From Lasiodiplodia sp. COLG20 (taxonomy: Eukaryota > Ascomycota > Dothideomycetes > Botryosphaeriales > Botryosphaeriaceae), in assembly GCA_009801085.1 (NCBI GenBank), contig VNWV01000005.1:310001-374000 (forward strand): a stretch of DNA of 64,000 bases, in the 5' to 3' direction. Below are positions 60,832 through 64,000 of this stretch, one piece after another. Numbering within the stretch: the stretch's first letter is position 1; each line of letters begins with the position of its first letter. A program made the position numbers and the translations under genes. Under the pieces are notes generated by a model. It had not been told where the DNA came from, searched no databases, and saw only the letters and a program-made list of their open reading frames with translations.

Positions 60832-62232
60832 ATTCCCGGATGTTGCCACCTTCGGCCTTCTCACTCGGGCAAAGACTGTGAGCCCTTGACGGATCCGACT
60901 GCTGACGAGAAAACGAGGGAGATTCTGGTACGCTCTTCTGCCGACGATTCTTCTCCTTGATGGTTTGATGTGTGATTCGATTCTGAGCATTTGAGCGATT
61001 TGAGCCACGGAGTGCTTTATTTTCTGCGCGGATTGATTTTCTCGACTAAGAGGAGAACACAGGAAAAGGGAAAAGGAACTAAAAGACGAAAGAGGGAAAA
61101 ACAAAAAGATCATTCACTATCGGTGTCATCATGAGGAGAAGAACTTGCATAGCATTGGAGCCTGGTAAAATCGGTGCAAACTTTTCTTATGGGCCTGGGG
61201 AATGGGTGGGGGTGTTGAATTTCCTACGTATTCTCTGAAAAGGGTCTCACTACTGTGGTCATGGGTTTTATTTATGCTTTTTATTTGCACAAGAACATGC
61301 ATCGGGGTTTCGATGATTGGGCTTTCTTGCTGTTATACTTTGTTTTTCTCTTCCTTTTGACTCTCGGATGATACAATTCCCTCTAAATTTTTCTTCCAAG
61401 TCACTTGAGGAAATGGACCTTGCTGGTCAAATCATGAGCAAACCTCCTCTTTGCTTCTATTCCATGGGAATGTTTGTCACAAAATGGGCTTTGTTTGAGT
61501 GAGGTGTCCTATTTCTGAGTTTCTGGTTCTTGTCCTACACATTATACTAGGGGCTTGCCTTGTTTCTTCCCTTTTCAACTTGAATTTTCAAATTTTCTCC
61601 CGGAAAGGGCCCCCTATGAGAGAAATACGCATCACAAAATGGCTGGAATGGATTTTTCTGATCGCGTTACGCGTGTTTCGTTGCTATTGCGATTCTTTGT
61701 TTGAGGCTGATGGTATACCAGATCTGCCTGTGAGTTGGACAGGGGTTGTTACTTCACTCGCTCCGAAGGTTGTGCTTGTGCGCATGGTAGGTGGATTTGC
61801 AGGGTCTTGTAGAACCAGAAGAATGGAAAAGGCTGACTAATGAGACTTGCGTATACCCGTAGGTTTTTTATAGATGCTGTGATATACTGCGGGTGTTGAT
61901 ATGACTAGTGGATATTAAGGACTGGGGTCACGAGCAACGTCACGAGAGAAGAGACACGTGAAGGTGCATTGGCCTGTAAGGATTGGAACTCGGAATTACG
62001 CGGTGATGCAAAAGGCAGAGGCGATGTCCATTCAGAACTGGCCAACTCACGAGTTTTGTCTGGGGTCATGCAGCAGCGCGGGGCTGTTCCATGCACGGCT
62101 GCAACTCTGCCTCGCGCCATCGCCTCAGCTCGTGGCTTTGCACAGCCTCGTGTGTAACGATGCATTGCTGACATTTAAGCCTTGCTGCACACCACCTTCA
62201 GTCTCGGTGCGGATTGCTCCACCCTTTCCACC
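60832..62232. other. Intergenic, RGG-protein 3' flank and upstream of the STAND-like gene
   Basis: 1.4 kb, T-rich in the first part (61.1-61.7 kb), with short frames only. No repeat of the two families was found. Confidence 0.5.
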
Positions 62233-64000
62233 ATGGACGGGCTGTCCGGAGCGGCCAGTGTGGCTGGCATTGTGTCGTTGACTGTCCAGTTGGCGGAAAG
62301 TATACAAAAGCTGTAAGTTGAGCCTCCTGGGTGTTTCGAGACCAAGAATAGACTGGACTAAAGTTATACGCCAACCCTGCGTAGCTGTAAATTTCTTTCC
62401 GCACTTAAACATGCATCCGAAGATATCGAGGACATCATCGACGATCTCGAAGTTCTCACATACGTTCTCGTGGACATACAACGTTGTGAAGAACTCTTCG
62501 GTCCACAGCCTGCTACAGCAAAGGCTTTACTTCGCTGCCGGAGACAAGTTCAGGCCCTGGACAATATGGTCACAAGCTGGAAGGAAGATCTTGAAAAGGA
62601 CAGCAGATGGCGTCGTGGTCAGGCTGCCTTCAAGGTTGTCATCAAGGCCGACAAGGTGAAAGAGTGGAGAGGAAAGATTAGCGAGGCGAAGGAAACACTG
62701 TCATTAGCGTTGCAAGCTTCCAGCAGGTTTGTCGAAGCCCATATGGGGTCGGGTTGACTTTACGCTTATATCAGGACTTTAGTCGCGTTCAGTACACCCA
62801 GCTGATAGCTATTGCCAAAGTCGACGGGCAAATGGCGGCCCTTAACGGACGAACATCTCGTATTCAGGCTTTGGTGGAGTCGAGCTCAGTAGGCAGTTCA
62901 AGTTGCTCTACGCTTGCCCAACCCGCCGCTATTCCTGCTTCAGATGTCTCTCCCGCGTCAACTTCATACACTCCGGCTACTGAGCCAACTGCCGCTCTTT
63001 CTCGGAAAATACGTTCTCGGAAAGCACAGTTCTACTATGATGACGAATGCTTCAACAGCTGGACCCACAGTCTCCTTGGAACCGTCAAGTACCAATCACG
63101 AAGAAGACGTGGCGCCACTCGAGAGGAAGAAAATGAGCTTGTGAATATCCTTTTTCAACCTTCATGGTGGCTCCAGAAACTTGGTTTCAAAACCCTATTT
63201 GGAGCTCAGCTGGAGAAGTCCTCCTGGTCTGGATGGCAGATGTCATTACGGGCCGAGCATGTGAGAATCTGGCATTCTTCCATTTTGGTTCCGCTGCTGA
63301 CATAACCCTAGCTCGTACCCAGAGAGCTGTTTGACTGTGCCAACAGTGTCATAGAAAATGGCAACCTTCAAGGTCTCATTGACATGCTCTCGTCTGGGGT
63401 GATTGGTATCCATTCAAGCAGTGCTGATGGGTTTAGCTTGCTAGATGTAAGCCTCTTTCAATGCTTTCATGATTATTATACTCAACTCAGTTAGCAAGCC
63501 GCAATTGAAGCTCAGCCTGATATTTGCGCCTTTCTTTTGAAATCCGGTGCGGATCCACTAGCAAGATCCTATACTTCAACGTGAGTTCTCGGAAATACCT
63601 TCTCTCTGGGGCTGCTAATACTTCAATAGTACTGTTGCGTTCCACTTAATTAGTGTCGCCCTCGCCTCATCTCGCCAGCTGGAAACTATGAAGGCATTCA
63701 CTGCTGCCGGTCAGGACTTGGTTGATCTCGATGTGAACAGAACCGTCGCAATGCTTTCGCGCTTTTCCCTGCTCCGAAGTGGTCCAAGTACCTACTACTG
63801 GCTACTCGATCAGCTCGTTTCCACCTTGGAGTTCTGCGACGAACCAACATTGGCGGAGTCATGGGCAGAAATCCTCGGAAGTCCGGAAGCGTATGAGAGG
63901 CCAATCGATTTTTTGAGACGTGCGTTCACCCTTGTTGGTAATTCAACTTATAAAAGGCTGGGAGTACTGCGCCGCATGGACTACAAATGCATGGATAAGG
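62233..64000 (+). CDS. STAND-type N-terminal domain / ankyrin protein, 5' part
   Basis: Partial at the right edge. Exons: 62233-62312, 62385-62730, 62775-63260, 63312-63446, 63495-63580 and 63628 onward; ~500 residues visible. The N-terminus (MDGLSGAASVAGIVSLTVQL, then a long helical SALKHASEDIEDIIDDLEVL) fits the fungal STAND N-terminal domain. A central block (ILFQPSWWLQKLGFKTLF, SWSGWQMSLRAEHLVP) leads directly into ankyrin-like sequence (VIENGNLQGLIDMLSSG, DGFSLLDQAAIEAQPDICAF, LLKSGADPLA). No NACHT or NB-ARC P-loop is seen before the window ends. Such proteins are linked to non-self recognition in fungi (inference). The second intron (62731-62774) is only 44 nt with a weak GTCGAA donor, so that junction is the least certain; a frameshift there is an alternative. 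Confidence 0.72.

Overview
The window is nuclear DNA from a filamentous ascomycete (Pezizomycotina; a Dothideomycetes-type genome is my guess, from gene content and style, not proven). Protein genes are split by short introns, mostly 44-90 nt, with GTAAGT/GTATGT-like donors and CTAAC/CTGAC-like branch points. Gene families such as HAM-2/PRO22, Byr4, the fungal PMA1 proton pump and secreted GH5/GH43 enzymes point to this group. I saw no rRNA, tRNA, CRISPR or bacterial-type operon.

Layout. At 1-886 is the 3' part of a MID1-type calcium-channel subunit. About 4.8 kb of non-coding DNA follows, with two small repeat elements. At 5.7-10.5 kb, byr4 (minus) and an XRCC4/Lif1-type end-joining factor (plus) stand head to head. 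At 11.7-14.1 kb is a conserved protein of unknown function, facing a small Pro/Ser/Gln-rich predicted protein at 15.2-16.0 kb. A gene-poor 6 kb stretch leads to three minus-strand genes: RNA polymerase III subunit RPC2 (22.1-26.0 kb), an aldo/keto reductase (26.5-27.7 kb) and the plasma-membrane H+-ATPase PMA1 (29.0-32.0 kb). After 7 kb without a credible gene comes the STRIPAK scaffold HAM-2/Far11 (39.1-42.5 kb, minus), then a secreted GH43 enzyme (44.3-45.5 kb, plus). After another 7 kb gap come the bHLH factor CBF1 (52.7-53.8 kb, minus), a secreted GH5 exo-beta-1,3-glucanase (57.0-58.4 kb), a YAG7-like RGG protein (59.2-60.8 kb) and the 5' part of a STAND-type N-domain/ankyrin gene running off the right edge.

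Most genes are single-copy housekeeping or signalling genes with no operon logic: septation control, DNA repair, Pol III transcription, proton pumping, hyphal fusion and development, and wall or plant polysaccharide hydrolysis. The gene-poor intervals carry the less usual material. One is a family of 220-250 bp elements with terminal inverted repeats and TA flanks (3065-3316, 34818-35066, 48740-48961). A second short repeat family lies at 4656-4747, 35197-35328 and 56583-56682. Differences between copies are mostly transitions, as expected from repeat-induced point mutation. Other points of note are a GC-AG intron in PMA1, a 28-nt microexon in the RGG-protein gene and a NACHT-less STAND-like/ankyrin protein.

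No clear new multigene system was found. The repeat elements, the unknown conserved protein and the ankyrin gene are the best leads. All gene models rest on reading frames and splice signals seen by eye, with family assignment from recalled family signatures, not from database searches.
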